Positions 1 through 7,060 of a stretch of DNA of 8,095 nucleotides are shown here, in pieces (the first letter of the stretch is position 1; every line of letters starts with the position of its first letter). Where the stretch lies: the NCBI GenBank assembly GCA_021738605.1, contig JAIPBY010000114.1, forward strand, positions 1-8,095. Reading direction: 5' to 3'. Source of the DNA: Chitinophagaceae bacterium (GTDB lineage Bacteria; Bacteroidota; Bacteroidia; Chitinophagales; Chitinophagaceae). The notes beneath the pieces were generated by a model. The model saw only the letters and a program-made list of their open reading frames with translations. It was not told where the DNA came from and did not search any database. The translations under genes were made by a program, and so were the position numbers.

Positions 1-660
1 GTGATCATCCTTTCCAGGACCCATCCATCTTTCCTTGCAAAACTGCTTGAAATTGAGGTGCCAGAAATTTTTGATGGTCTCATCGTCATCCGTAAAATCG
101 TTCGTGAGCCGGGCGAGCGCGCCAAAGTGGCTGTTGAAAGCTATGATGACCGTATCGATCCGGTGGGTGCTTGTGTGGGCATGAAGGGTAGTCGTATTCA
201 TGGCATTGTGCGTGAACTGAAGAATGAAAACATCGATGTAATCAATTTCACCAACAATATTCAATTGCTCATCCAGCGTTCTCTGACACCAGCGAAGATC
301 ACCAGGATGAACATTGACAATGAAGGAAGGCGTGCTGAAGTATTTGTATCACCAGACCAGGTTTCATTGGCCATCGGTAAGCGCGGCGTAAACATCAAAT
401 TGGCTGAAGACCTCACCGATTTTGATATTGACGTGTACCGCGACAATGAAGGTGAAATGGCTGAATACGATATCGATCTCGATGAATTTAGCGATGAGAT
501 TGAAGGATGGATCATTGAAGAACTCAAGCGCATCGGTTGTGATACCGCGCGCAGTGTGTTGGATCTTACTGCAACAGAATTGGAACGCAGGACAGATCTT
601 GAAAAAGAAACCATTGAGGAACTTCGCAATGTTTTGAGGGCAGAATTCGAGAAAGACTAG
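1..660 (+). CDS. nusA: Transcription termination/antitermination factor NusA, C-terminal half (5' end outside window)
   Basis: NusA binds RNA polymerase and nascent RNA and modulates pausing, intrinsic termination and antitermination in the cytoplasm. The 219 residues seen start in the end of the S1 domain (SRTHPSFLAKL, residues 5-15) and continue into two KH RNA-binding domains. Their GxxG loops are visible: GMKG at residues 60-63 and GKRG at 126-129, the latter within AIGKRGVNIKLAEDL. An acidic linker (about 150-165) leads to a C-terminal helix-hairpin-helix-like segment (about 175-210, GCDTARSVLDLTATELERR). There are no long acidic-repeat AR1/AR2 domains as in Escherichia coli, which fits the shorter NusA of many phyla. 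The GTG at base 1 is an internal valine codon, since the S1 and N-terminal domains must precede it. The infB gene follows after 50 bp, the classic nusA-infB arrangement. Identification is very secure. Confidence 0.97.
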   Translation: MIILSRTHPSFLAKLLEIEVPEIFDGLIVIRKIVREPGERAKVAVESYDDRIDPVGACVGMKGSRIHGIVRELKNENIDVINFTNNIQLLIQRSLTPAKITRMNIDNEGRRAEVFVSPDQVSLAIGKRGVNIKLAEDLTDFDIDVYRDNEGEMAEYDIDLDEFSDEIEGWIIEELKRIGCDTARSVLDLTATELERRTDLEKETIEELRNVLRAEFEKD

Positions 661-700
661 TCAGCACAGCAAGCAAACAAGAAACAAGCAAAAAAAGCCC

Positions 701-706
701 AGGAGG
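701..706 (+). promoter_or_regulatory. Strong Shine-Dalgarno of infB (AGGAGG)
   Basis: A perfect AGGAGG lies 4 bases before the ATG at 711, at the end of an A-rich leader (about 671-697). It fixes the infB start. It stands out because the parvulin gene has only a weak AGGA (3630-3633) and purF has no purine-rich motif in front of its ATG. Bacteroidota ribosomes are known to use Shine-Dalgarno pairing rarely. Confidence 0.85.
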
Positions 707-710
707 ATAA

Positions 711-3545
711 ATGTCAGAATCAAACACACCCAGGTTAATGGCCGCGGCCAAGGAGTTCAACATCGGTAAGGATACGTTGGTGGACTTTCTTGCCAGTAAG
801 GGATTCAGCAAGGATGATCTAAAGCCCACTTCCAAGTTAACGGAAGACATGTATCATTCCCTGCAGCAGGAATTCTCTTCTGATAAGGCAGCGAAAGCAA
901 AAAGTGATGCCATTGAAATCCCTAAGGGGTCATCAGGCGAGGCAAAGAAGAAGAAGGACGAAGAAGAGATTGTTTTCAAAAAGGATACCAAGAAAAAGGC
1001 AGAGCCTGAAGTGGTGGTAGAGCAACCTGCTCCTGCGCCAGCTCCAGAACCAGCGCCTGTTGTCGTTGAAGTGCCTGAAGTGGTGGCAGCGGAAGAGCCA
1101 GCAGTGGTTGCACCCGCACCTGCACCTCCAGAAGAAGTGGTTAGTCCTGTTGAGCCTGAAGTGGAGATTACAAAAATCGACGCACCTGAATTGCATGGAC
1201 CCAAGGTTTTGGATAAGATTGACCTTGATGCCATCAATGCTTCAACACGGCCTAAACGCGGTGAAGCTAAAAAGAAACCAGTAGCAAAACCTGAAGAGAA
1301 GGCTCCTGAGGTTGCAGCAGTTATACCAGAAGAGATACTGCCTGTAGAAGCACCAAAACCAGCAGAACCTGATAGGGTTAAAATAGAAGCGCCTGAGCTC
1401 GAGGGTCCAAAGATTGTCGGCAGGATTGAACTCAAGCCTGAGATGGATGACAGGAGCCGCAATGCTGATGTGAAAAGAAAACGAATTCGGATTCCGATAG
1501 AGAAAAAAGAGCCGGAAAGAACGAAACCATCCATTCAAAAAGGTGGAGCATCTGCTGCTCCACAGCGTCCTTCAACACCTCGTGTAGGTGGACCTCGCGT
1601 AGTCAGGAGAGGAGAAGTGAAGGAGATTGATGAGAAGGAAATCCAAAATAAGATCAAGGAAACACAGGCCAAACTTTCAGGTGGCGGTGGCGGCTCTAAA
1701 GCCAAGATAACCAAGTCGAAGCTTCGTCGCCTCAAGCGTGAGGAAATCGAAGCTGGTGCAGAAGGAGAAGGGGATGAAAAAATCCAGTTGACTGAATTTA
1801 TCAGTGTGAGTGAATTGGCCAGTTTGCTGGATGTCAACTTTGCAGAAATCATTGGCAAGTGTATGAGCCTTGGTATCATGGTTTCCATCAACCAAAGGCT
1901 TGATGCAGAGGTGATCGAGCTGGTTGCCGGTGAGTTTGGTTTTGAAGTGGAATTCATCGACATGGAAAAGCAAATGGAGATGGAAGAGGAAGAAGAAGTT
2001 GATGCTCCAGAGCAGCTGCTTCCCCGCGCTCCAATCGTTACTATCATGGGTCACGTTGACCACGGTAAAACATCCTTGCTTGACTATATCCGCAACGCAA
2101 ATGTGGTTGCCGGTGAGGCGGGTGGTATCACACAGCACATTGGTGCCTACCATGTTGATCTTCCTTCCGGGAAATCCATCACCTTCTTGGATACACCTGG
2201 TCACGAGGCCTTTACGGCGATGCGTGCCCGTGGTGCCAAGGTCACTGACCTTGCTGTTATTGTGATTGCAGCGGATGACGCGGTGATGCCACAAACCAAA
2301 GAGGCCATCAGCCACGCACAAGCGGCGGGTGTACCGATGATTTTTGCGATCAACAAGATTGATAAGGACGGAGCCAACTCCCAGAAGATATACGAACAGC
2401 TTGCCGGGATGAATATCCTTGTGGAAGAGTGGGGAGGAAAATTCCAGAGCCAGGAAATCGCTGCCAAGTCTGGTTTGAACATTGATAAGCTGCTTGAAAA
2501 GATTTTGCTTGAAGCAGAATTGCTCGACCTGAAAGCCAATCCTGAAAGGGAAGCCAGTGGTACCATCATTGAAGCAACGCTTGATAAGGGCCGTGGATAT
2601 GTGGCCACCATTCTTGTGCAGAACGGAACACTCCAGCAGGGCGACCTGGTGGTGAGTGGTCAGCACTATGGAAGGGTCAAGGCCATGATGAACGAAAGGA
2701 ACAAGCGCGTAGACGCCATTCCACCTTCATCACCCGTTTTGATTCTTGGTCTGAATGGTGCACCCCAGGCAGGTGAGAAGTTCAAGGTTTACCAAGAGGA
2801 GTCTGATGCCAAGGAAATTGCAGGAAGAAGGGCCCAGATCATGCGTGAGCAGGGTATCAGGACCAAAAAACATATTACGCTGGATGAGATTGGCCGCAGG
2901 TTGGCACTCGGTAACTTCAAAGAACTCAACATCATCATCAAGGGTGATGTGGATGGATCAGTTGAAGCCTTGAGTGACTCATTGCAGAAGCTTTCCACGC
3001 AGGAGATTGCCATCAAGGTGGTACACAAGGCCGTTGGACAGATTACTGAAAGTGATGTATTGCTTGCCACTGCATCTGATGCGATCATCGTTGGTTTCAA
3101 CGTTCGTCCTTCTATTCAGGCCAACAAGATTGCTGAAAACGAAGGTGTACAGATCAAGCTTTACTCCATCATCTACAACGCCATTGAGGAAATCAAGAGT
3201 GCCATGGAAGGTATGCTTGAGCCGAAGATTGAAGAGAAAATTGTGGCCAACGTTGAGGTGCGTGAGGTATATAAGTTTGACAAGGCTACCGTTGCCGGTT
3301 GTTATGTACTGGACGGTAAAATCAGCAGAAACAACAAGATCCGTATCATCCGTGATGGTATCGTTGAATATCCAAGAGGGGAAGGGCAAAGCACAGAACT
3401 GGGTAGCTTGAAACGCTTCAAGGATGATGCGAAAGAGGTCAACCAGGGCTATGAGTGCGGACTGACCATCAAGAATTTTAACGACCTCAGGGTGGGTGAT
3501 GTGATCGAAGCGTTTGAAGAAACTGAGGTGAAGAGGACATTGTAG
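711..3545 (+). CDS. infB: Translation initiation factor IF-2
   Basis: IF-2 is the GTPase that places formyl-Met-tRNA on the 30S subunit and drives 50S joining. The protein is 944 residues, within the usual range for this phylum. Order: an IF2_N domain (about 5-58, RLMAAAKEFNIG...LVDFLASKGF); a long Pro/Ala/Glu/Lys low-complexity linker (about 70-355) with a Gly5 run at 324-328; a second IF2_N-like domain (about 362-416); the G domain with G1 GHVDHGKT (447-454), G2 around GGITQHIGAY, G3 DTPGH (494-498), G4 NKID (548-551) and a G5-like AAKSG; then domains II-IV ending with the fMet-tRNA-binding C2 domain. The ATG at 711 is set by AGGAGG at 701-706 and by the complete N-terminal domain. It follows nusA by 50 bp, probably in one operon. 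The linker carries a duplicated motif and a possible internal start, listed separately. Confidence 0.99.
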   Translation: MSESNTPRLMAAAKEFNIGKDTLVDFLASKGFSKDDLKPTSKLTEDMYHSLQQEFSSDKAAKAKSDAIEIPKGSSGEAKKKKDEEEIVFKKDTKKKAEPEVVVEQPAPAPAPEPAPVVVEVPEVVAAEEPAVVAPAPAPPEEVVSPVEPEVEITKIDAPELHGPKVLDKIDLDAINASTRPKRGEAKKKPVAKPEEKAPEVAAVIPEEILPVEAPKPAEPDRVKIEAPELEGPKIVGRIELKPEMDDRSRNADVKRKRIRIPIEKKEPERTKPSIQKGGASAAPQRPSTPRVGGPRVVRRGEVKEIDEKEIQNKIKETQAKLSGGGGGSKAKITKSKLRRLKREEIEAGAEGEGDEKIQLTEFISVSELASLLDVNFAEIIGKCMSLGIMVSINQRLDAEVIELVAGEFGFEVEFIDMEKQMEMEEEEEVDAPEQLLPRAPIVTIMGHVDHGKTSLLDYIRNANVVAGEAGGITQHIGAYHVDLPSGKSITFLDTPGHEAFTAMRARGAKVTDLAVIVIAADDAVMPQTKEAISHAQAAGVPMIFAINKIDKDGANSQKIYEQLAGMNILVEEWGGKFQSQEIAAKSGLNIDKLLEKILLEAELLDLKANPEREASGTIIEATLDKGRGYVATILVQNGTLQQGDLVVSGQHYGRVKAMMNERNKRVDAIPPSSPVLILGLNGAPQAGEKFKVYQEESDAKEIAGRRAQIMREQGIRTKKHITLDEIGRRLALGNFKELNIIIKGDVDGSVEALSDSLQKLSTQEIAIKVVHKAVGQITESDVLLATASDAIIVGFNVRPSIQANKIAENEGVQIKLYSIIYNAIEEIKSAMEGMLEPKIEEKIVANVEVREVYKFDKATVAGCYVLDGKISRNNKIRIIRDGIVEYPRGEGQSTELGSLKRFKDDAKEVNQGYECGLTIKNFNDLRVGDVIEAFEETEVKRTL
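1161..1433 (+). repeat. Diverged duplicated peptide motif in the IF-2 linker
   Basis: Within infB, residues 153-172 (ITKIDAPELHGPKVLDKIDL) and 222-241 (RVKIEAPELEGPKIVGRIEL) share the pattern K-I-[DE]-A-P-E-L-x-G-P-K-[VI]-[LV]-x-[KR]-I-[DE]-L. The copies are 69 residues apart and each is followed by Lys/Pro-rich sequence. The motif is conserved in a linker that is otherwise low-complexity, so it may be a short functional element rather than a random repeat. No function is assigned. Confidence 0.6.
1605..1619 (+). promoter_or_regulatory. Possible internal translation start of infB (short IF-2 isoform)
   Basis: Two adjoining AGGAG motifs (1605-1609 and 1610-1614) precede an in-frame GTG at 1617-1619 (codon 303). 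The first AGGAG is 7 bases from it. Initiation here would give a protein of about 642 residues that drops the N-terminal domain and the Pro/Ala linker but keeps the second IF2_N domain and everything after it. In E. coli, infB makes shorter IF-2 forms from internal in-frame starts in its linker. The purine run may simply reflect the Arg-Arg-Gly-Glu codons (AGG AGA GGA GAA), so this is tentative. Confidence 0.25.
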
Positions 3546-3641
3546 TTTTTTCCGGGGGAATGGACTATTTATGAAAACTTTAAGTCAGTGGATTTTATCA
3601 TAAGGCCGAATTCAACCATATTTGGAAACAGGAATTGCAGC

Positions 3642-4997
3642 ATGAAAAGAATATTGATTGTATTGATTTTGGTGATCTCGGCCTTTGCAGGCCAGGCACA
3701 GACCGCAAAGTTGTTGGCGGACAAGATTGTTGCCATTGTGGGGGACAAAATCGTGTTGAAAAGCGATATTGTCAATTACATTGAAGACCAGAAACGCCAG
3801 GGCAATGAAATGCCTGAAAATGCAGAATGTTTTTTGTTGGAAAGGATGATGCAGGACAAGGCACTTATTCTTCAGGCAGAAAAGGATTCACTTCCAGTTT
3901 CAGATGAAGAAGTGGAGGCTGAACTCGACCAAAGGGTGCGTTATTTCATCATGCAGTACGGCGGAAAAGAAGCTTTTGAGCAAATTGCCGGCCGCACCAT
4001 TTACCAGGTAAAAGAAGATTTCAGGAAATCCATCCGCGAAGGAAGGCTTGCCAAGTCCATGCGGGAGAAGATTGTTGAATATGTCAAAATCACCCCAAAT
4101 GAAGTGAAGGAGTATTTCAACAAGATCCCCAAAGACAGCCTGCCTTTTTACGAAACGGAGCTTGTCATTGGCCAAATTGTGATCCATCCCAAAGCAGGAA
4201 GGGAGCTTGAGAAATTTGCCCAGGATGAGCTGGCCGATTACCGCAGGCAGATTGAAGCAGGGCAAAAAACATTTGAAACCCTTGCCAGGTTGTATTCTGA
4301 AGATCCAGGCAGCAAGCAAACGGGCGGTCGCTACGAAATCAACAAAACACAAAAAGATTGGGATCCTGATTTCAAGAATGCCGCTTTCAGGCTGAAAGAG
4401 GGCCAGGTTTCTCCTGTCATCAAATCCAAATTTGGTTATCACATCATACAAATGATCAGCAGAAATGGAGATGATGCAGTCATCCGCCATATCCTCCGTA
4501 TACCGGCGCTTCAGGAAGAAGATATTCAGGCCACCAAGCTAAGGCTTGATTCAGTCAGGACCAAGCTGGTAGCGGGAACCATCACCTTTGGTGAGGCCGT
4601 AGACAAGAACAGTGACGACCAGAACAGCAAGTTCAGCGCGGGTATCATGAGCGGCCAGGGTGGTGCATTTGTTACCATTGATGAACTCGACAAGAACCTT
4701 GTGCCTTATCTCGACAAATTAAAGGTGGGAGAATTTTCCCAACCGATGGCATACAAGGATGAACAAGACAAGCAGGCGGTAAGGCTTGTATACCTTCAAA
4801 GCAAAACCGAGCCCCATCGGGAAAATATCCGCGACGATTACGACAGGATTGCACAAAGGGCATTGGCAGAAAAGAAAGAAAGGACCATCGACAAATGGTT
4901 CCAAAGCAAATTGCCTACCTATTACGTGATGGTTGACAAGGATTATCAGCAGTGTGAATCTTTGCGCAAGCAATTCCCCAACTACGTCAGCAAATAA
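3642..4997 (+). CDS. SurA-like periplasmic parvulin peptidyl-prolyl cis-trans isomerase
   Basis: This is a probable periplasmic chaperone/isomerase helping outer-membrane proteins fold. From the ATG at 3642 the 451-residue product begins with MKR, a hydrophobic stretch (4-15) and GQA|Q, a good signal peptidase I site after residue 19. There is no lipobox Cys. An in-frame ATG at 3588 would bury this signal peptide behind 18 residues, so 3642 is preferred; a weak AGGA lies at 3630-3633. A SurA N-terminal helical region (about 22-165, KLLADKIVAIVGDKIVLKSDI) is followed by parvulin domain 1 (about 173-272, ending FGYHIIQ at 264-270) and a more diverged domain 2 (about 280-395, opening VIRHILRIP). 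A charged C-terminal helix ends the protein. The gene lies 96 bp after infB without a clear terminator between. The SurA-like role is inferred from architecture; the isomerase family is secure. Confidence 0.92.
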   Translation: MKRILIVLILVISAFAGQAQTAKLLADKIVAIVGDKIVLKSDIVNYIEDQKRQGNEMPENAECFLLERMMQDKALILQAEKDSLPVSDEEVEAELDQRVRYFIMQYGGKEAFEQIAGRTIYQVKEDFRKSIREGRLAKSMREKIVEYVKITPNEVKEYFNKIPKDSLPFYETELVIGQIVIHPKAGRELEKFAQDELADYRRQIEAGQKTFETLARLYSEDPGSKQTGGRYEINKTQKDWDPDFKNAAFRLKEGQVSPVIKSKFGYHIIQMISRNGDDAVIRHILRIPALQEEDIQATKLRLDSVRTKLVAGTITFGEAVDKNSDDQNSKFSAGIMSGQGGAFVTIDELDKNLVPYLDKLKVGEFSQPMAYKDEQDKQAVRLVYLQSKTEPHRENIRDDYDRIAQRALAEKKERTIDKWFQSKLPTYYVMVDKDYQQCESLRKQFPNYVSK

Positions 4998-5032
4998 CAT
5001 CGGTAAGCGGGTTAAATTTTAAGGTTCTGTTT

Positions 5033-5044
5033 TTTAAGCTTAAA
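5033..5044. repeat. 12-bp perfect palindrome before purF
   Basis: TTTAAGCTTAAA is self-complementary and lies 22 bp before the purF start, in the 69-bp AT-rich gap after the isomerase gene. It could be an operator half-site pair or a chance AT-rich palindrome. It has no unpaired loop and no U-tract, so it is not a convincing terminator. Confidence 0.25.
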
Positions 5045-5066
5045 TTCGCTGTTCTATTTTCGCTAT

Positions 5067-6914
5067 ATGAGTGATGCCATCAAACACGAATGCGGTCTTG
5101 CATTTATCAGGCTGCTCAAGCCTTTTTCCTACTACCAGCAACAACAGGGTACGGCGCTTTATGGGCTGAACAAGCTCTACCTGTTGATGGAGAAGCAGCA
5201 CAACCGAGGACAAGACGGAGCAGGCATTGCTTCTGTAAAACTCAATGCAGAGCCTGGTTATCCTTTCATGCACCGCTTGCGCAGTGTTGCCCAACAAGCC
5301 ATTGCTGATTTGTTTGCCCAGGTGGGAAAGGAAATCAATGAGCTGGAAAAATCACAACCCGAAATAAGGAAGCATCCCGGGCTGATGAAAGGCCACCTCA
5401 ACTTCATGGGAGAGCTTTTACTTGGGCATCTTCGTTACGGCACACAGGGAAAGAACAATGCTGAATTCTGTCATCCCTTCATCAAAAGAGACATCATTCC
5501 TGCAAGAAATCTGGCGTTGGCAGGCAATTTCAACCTGGTGAACACGGAAGAGCTTTTCAACATGGTTGATGTCAACCCTGGTGATTTCCAGAAGCAAAGT
5601 GACCTGGCAGCCATGATGGAAGTGGTCCATCATTTTATTGTGAAGGATGATGAAGCCAATCCGGGCAACATGTCCATTCCTTCCATTTTAAAAAATGCCT
5701 TTCAACATTTTGATGGCGGCTACAATGTTTGTGGACTGATTGGCAATGGTGATTCCTTTGTCATCCGCGATGCCCATGGCATTCGCCCATCCTATTATTA
5801 TGCCAACAATGAAGTCATTGTTGCAGCCTCTGAGCGTGCAGCCATCAGGACGAGTTTTCATGTTGGTGAAAATGAAGTGAAGGAATTGATGCCGGGTCAG
5901 GCCTTGATTGTGAAGAGTGATGGAACATGGACCGTTGAACAAATCCTGGAGCCAAAACCCAGGAGGGCATGTAGTTTTGAAAGAATTTATTTTTCACGGG
6001 GCGGAGACGAAAAGATATACAGGGAAAGGATTGGGTTGGGCTATAGGCTCAGCAGCAATGTGCTGAAGGCCATCAACAATGACCTCAAGCATACCATCTT
6101 TTCTTTTATTCCCAATACGGCTGAAGTGGCATTCTATGGCTTGCTGAAGGGCATGGAGGATTTCCTCAACCAGATCAAGGTGCAGCGCATCATGGCCTGG
6201 GATAAGGATTTCGATGAAGAGAAGTTGACTGAGATGATCAACCGGAAAATCCGTGTTGAAAAAGTGGCCATCAAGGATGTGAAAATGCGCACCTTTATTA
6301 CTGAGGATGCCAACCGTTCTGAAATGGTGCAACACGTGTATGATGTTACCTATGGAACGGTGCAAGCCAATGTTGATACCCTGGTTGTTATTGATGATTC
6401 TATCGTACGCGGCACAACGCTGAAGGAAAGTATTGTCAGGATGCTGTCCAGGCTTAAACCCGTAAAAATTATTGTGCTTTCTTCTGCTCCCCAGATCCGC
6501 TATCCGGATTGCTATGGGATTGACATGAGCAAGTTGGGAGATTTCATAGCCTTTAAAGCAGCCCTTTCATTGTTGAAAGACAGGGGCCAATTTGGCCTGC
6601 TGGATGTACTCTACAACAAGTGCAAAGACCTTCGCGAAAAGGGGCAATTGCATACCGAAAACGTTGTCAAACAGGTATACGGTTCATTTACACCGCAAGA
6701 AATATCTGCCAAAATCGCTGAGCTTATCACAGCACCGGAAGTAGCAGTGCCTGTTGAGGTGATCTACCAAACCATTGAAGACCTGCACGATGCCTGCCCC
6801 GGCAATCTTGGCGACTGGTACTTTACAGGTAACTACCCAACCCCCGGTGGAAACCGCGTGGTCAACATGGCTTTCATTAACTTTATGGAAGGCAAGGATG
6901 TAAGGGGGTACTAG
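5067..6914 (+). CDS. purF: Amidophosphoribosyltransferase, long Bacteroidota-type PurF
   Basis: PurF-type enzymes make 5-phosphoribosylamine from PRPP and glutamine, the first step of de novo purine synthesis, in the cytoplasm. The 615-residue product has an N-terminal class II glutaminase domain. Its likely nucleophile is Cys9 (HECGLAFIRL); also present are NRGQDGAG (46-53), GHLRYGT (120-126, with the glutamine-binding Arg123), the oxyanion-loop equivalent AGNFNLVN (152-159) and SD at 178-179. The phosphoribosyltransferase domain has the PRPP loop DDSIVRGTT (443-451). It is over 100 residues longer than typical PurF, with an insertion around 58-115 and a longer C-terminus. Cys9 is not N-terminal, so propeptide removal is implied. 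The ATG at 5067 is supported by homology-like N-terminal sequence; no Shine-Dalgarno is seen. It ends 19 bp before a strong terminator. A paralog with altered specificity is the alternative. Confidence 0.88.
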   Translation: MSDAIKHECGLAFIRLLKPFSYYQQQQGTALYGLNKLYLLMEKQHNRGQDGAGIASVKLNAEPGYPFMHRLRSVAQQAIADLFAQVGKEINELEKSQPEIRKHPGLMKGHLNFMGELLLGHLRYGTQGKNNAEFCHPFIKRDIIPARNLALAGNFNLVNTEELFNMVDVNPGDFQKQSDLAAMMEVVHHFIVKDDEANPGNMSIPSILKNAFQHFDGGYNVCGLIGNGDSFVIRDAHGIRPSYYYANNEVIVAASERAAIRTSFHVGENEVKELMPGQALIVKSDGTWTVEQILEPKPRRACSFERIYFSRGGDEKIYRERIGLGYRLSSNVLKAINNDLKHTIFSFIPNTAEVAFYGLLKGMEDFLNQIKVQRIMAWDKDFDEEKLTEMINRKIRVEKVAIKDVKMRTFITEDANRSEMVQHVYDVTYGTVQANVDTLVVIDDSIVRGTTLKESIVRMLSRLKPVKIIVLSSAPQIRYPDCYGIDMSKLGDFIAFKAALSLLKDRGQFGLLDVLYNKCKDLREKGQLHTENVVKQVYGSFTPQEISAKIAELITAPEVAVPVEVIYQTIEDLHDACPGNLGDWYFTGNYPTPGGNRVVNMAFINFMEGKDVRGY

Positions 6915-6932
6915 GAGTTTGAAATAAAATTG

Positions 6933-6966
6933 AAAAGGGCTCATGCATAATAGCGTGAGCCCTTTT
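6933..6966 (+). terminator. Rho-independent terminator of purF, possibly bidirectional
   Basis: AAAAGGGCTCATGC (6933-6946) pairs with GCGTGAGCCCTTTT (6953-6966) around the loop ATAATA, giving 14 pairs with one G-U. The run of T continues to 6967. The A-tract on the 5' arm supplies a T-tract on the other strand, so it could also stop leftward transcripts from the amidohydrolase gene. It starts 19 bp after the purF stop. Confidence 0.93.
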
Positions 6967-6999
6967 TCTATAAACTAGTAAAATTAAATCTTCAACCCC

Positions 7000-7014
7000 C
7001 CAGCCTTCGGCTGG
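7000..7014. repeat. Perfect 6-bp GC-rich hairpin in the convergent gap
   Basis: CCAGCC (7000-7005) and GGCTGG (7009-7014) flank the triloop TTC. It lies between the purF terminator and the decamer array, inside the presumed 3' untranslated region of the leftward amidohydrolase transcript. On that strand it is followed by a G run rather than a T run, so it is a poor terminator. It could be an RNA-stabilising stem or a copy of a dispersed palindromic element. Confidence 0.6.
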
Positions 7015-7020
7015 CAAGTT

Positions 7021-7060
7021 CAACTTCCCTCAACCTCCCTCAACCTCTCTCAACCTCACT
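7021..7060. repeat. Tandem array of four 10-bp units (consensus CAACCTCCCT)
   Basis: Four consecutive decamers are CAACTTCCCT, CAACCTCCCT, CAACCTCTCT and CAACCTCACT; the second matches the consensus and the others differ at one base each. A related CAACCC follows at 7062 with an 11-bp step, and CAACCCCC occurs at 6993. The last unit overlaps the amidohydrolase stop codon (7056-7058), and the sequence at 7062 encodes its final Gly-Leu. The array may have grown from the end of that gene by slippage. Confidence 0.85.

Noticed and set aside
1..3. GTG at the first base as a start codon of nusA
   Set aside because: It falls inside the S1 domain and the preceding half of NusA must lie upstream of the window, so it is an internal valine.
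854..1534. A 226-codon minus-strand open frame rich in Ser, Gly, Ala and Thr
   Set aside because: Its low complexity mirrors the Pro/Ala/Glu/Lys linker of IF-2 on the other strand, so it is a shadow.
1677..2666. A 329-codon open frame on the minus strand
   Set aside because: It lies wholly opposite infB, which has clear GTPase motifs; its translation has no recognisable family and is rich in Cys, His and Leu as antisense frames often are.
3571..3603. A 10-codon open frame (MKTLSQWILS) between infB and the isomerase gene
   Set aside because: It has no clear ribosome binding site and is short enough to be chance; there is no sign of a leader-peptide attenuator hairpin.
3617..3624. CATATTTG as a Bacteroidota -7 element (TAnnTTTG)
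   Set aside because: One mismatch, no convincing -33 TTG at the right distance, and too close to the start codon at 3642.
3588..3641. Upstream in-frame ATG as the start of the isomerase gene
   Set aside because: It would put 18 polar residues before a good signal peptide; the ATG at 3642 gives a standard export signal.
5055..5062. TATTTTCG as a -7 element for purF
   Set aside because: One mismatch, no -33 partner seen, and transcription would begin at or after the start codon at 5067.
7021..7060. CRISPR-like array
   Set aside because: The 10-bp units are directly tandem with no spacers and there are no cas genes.
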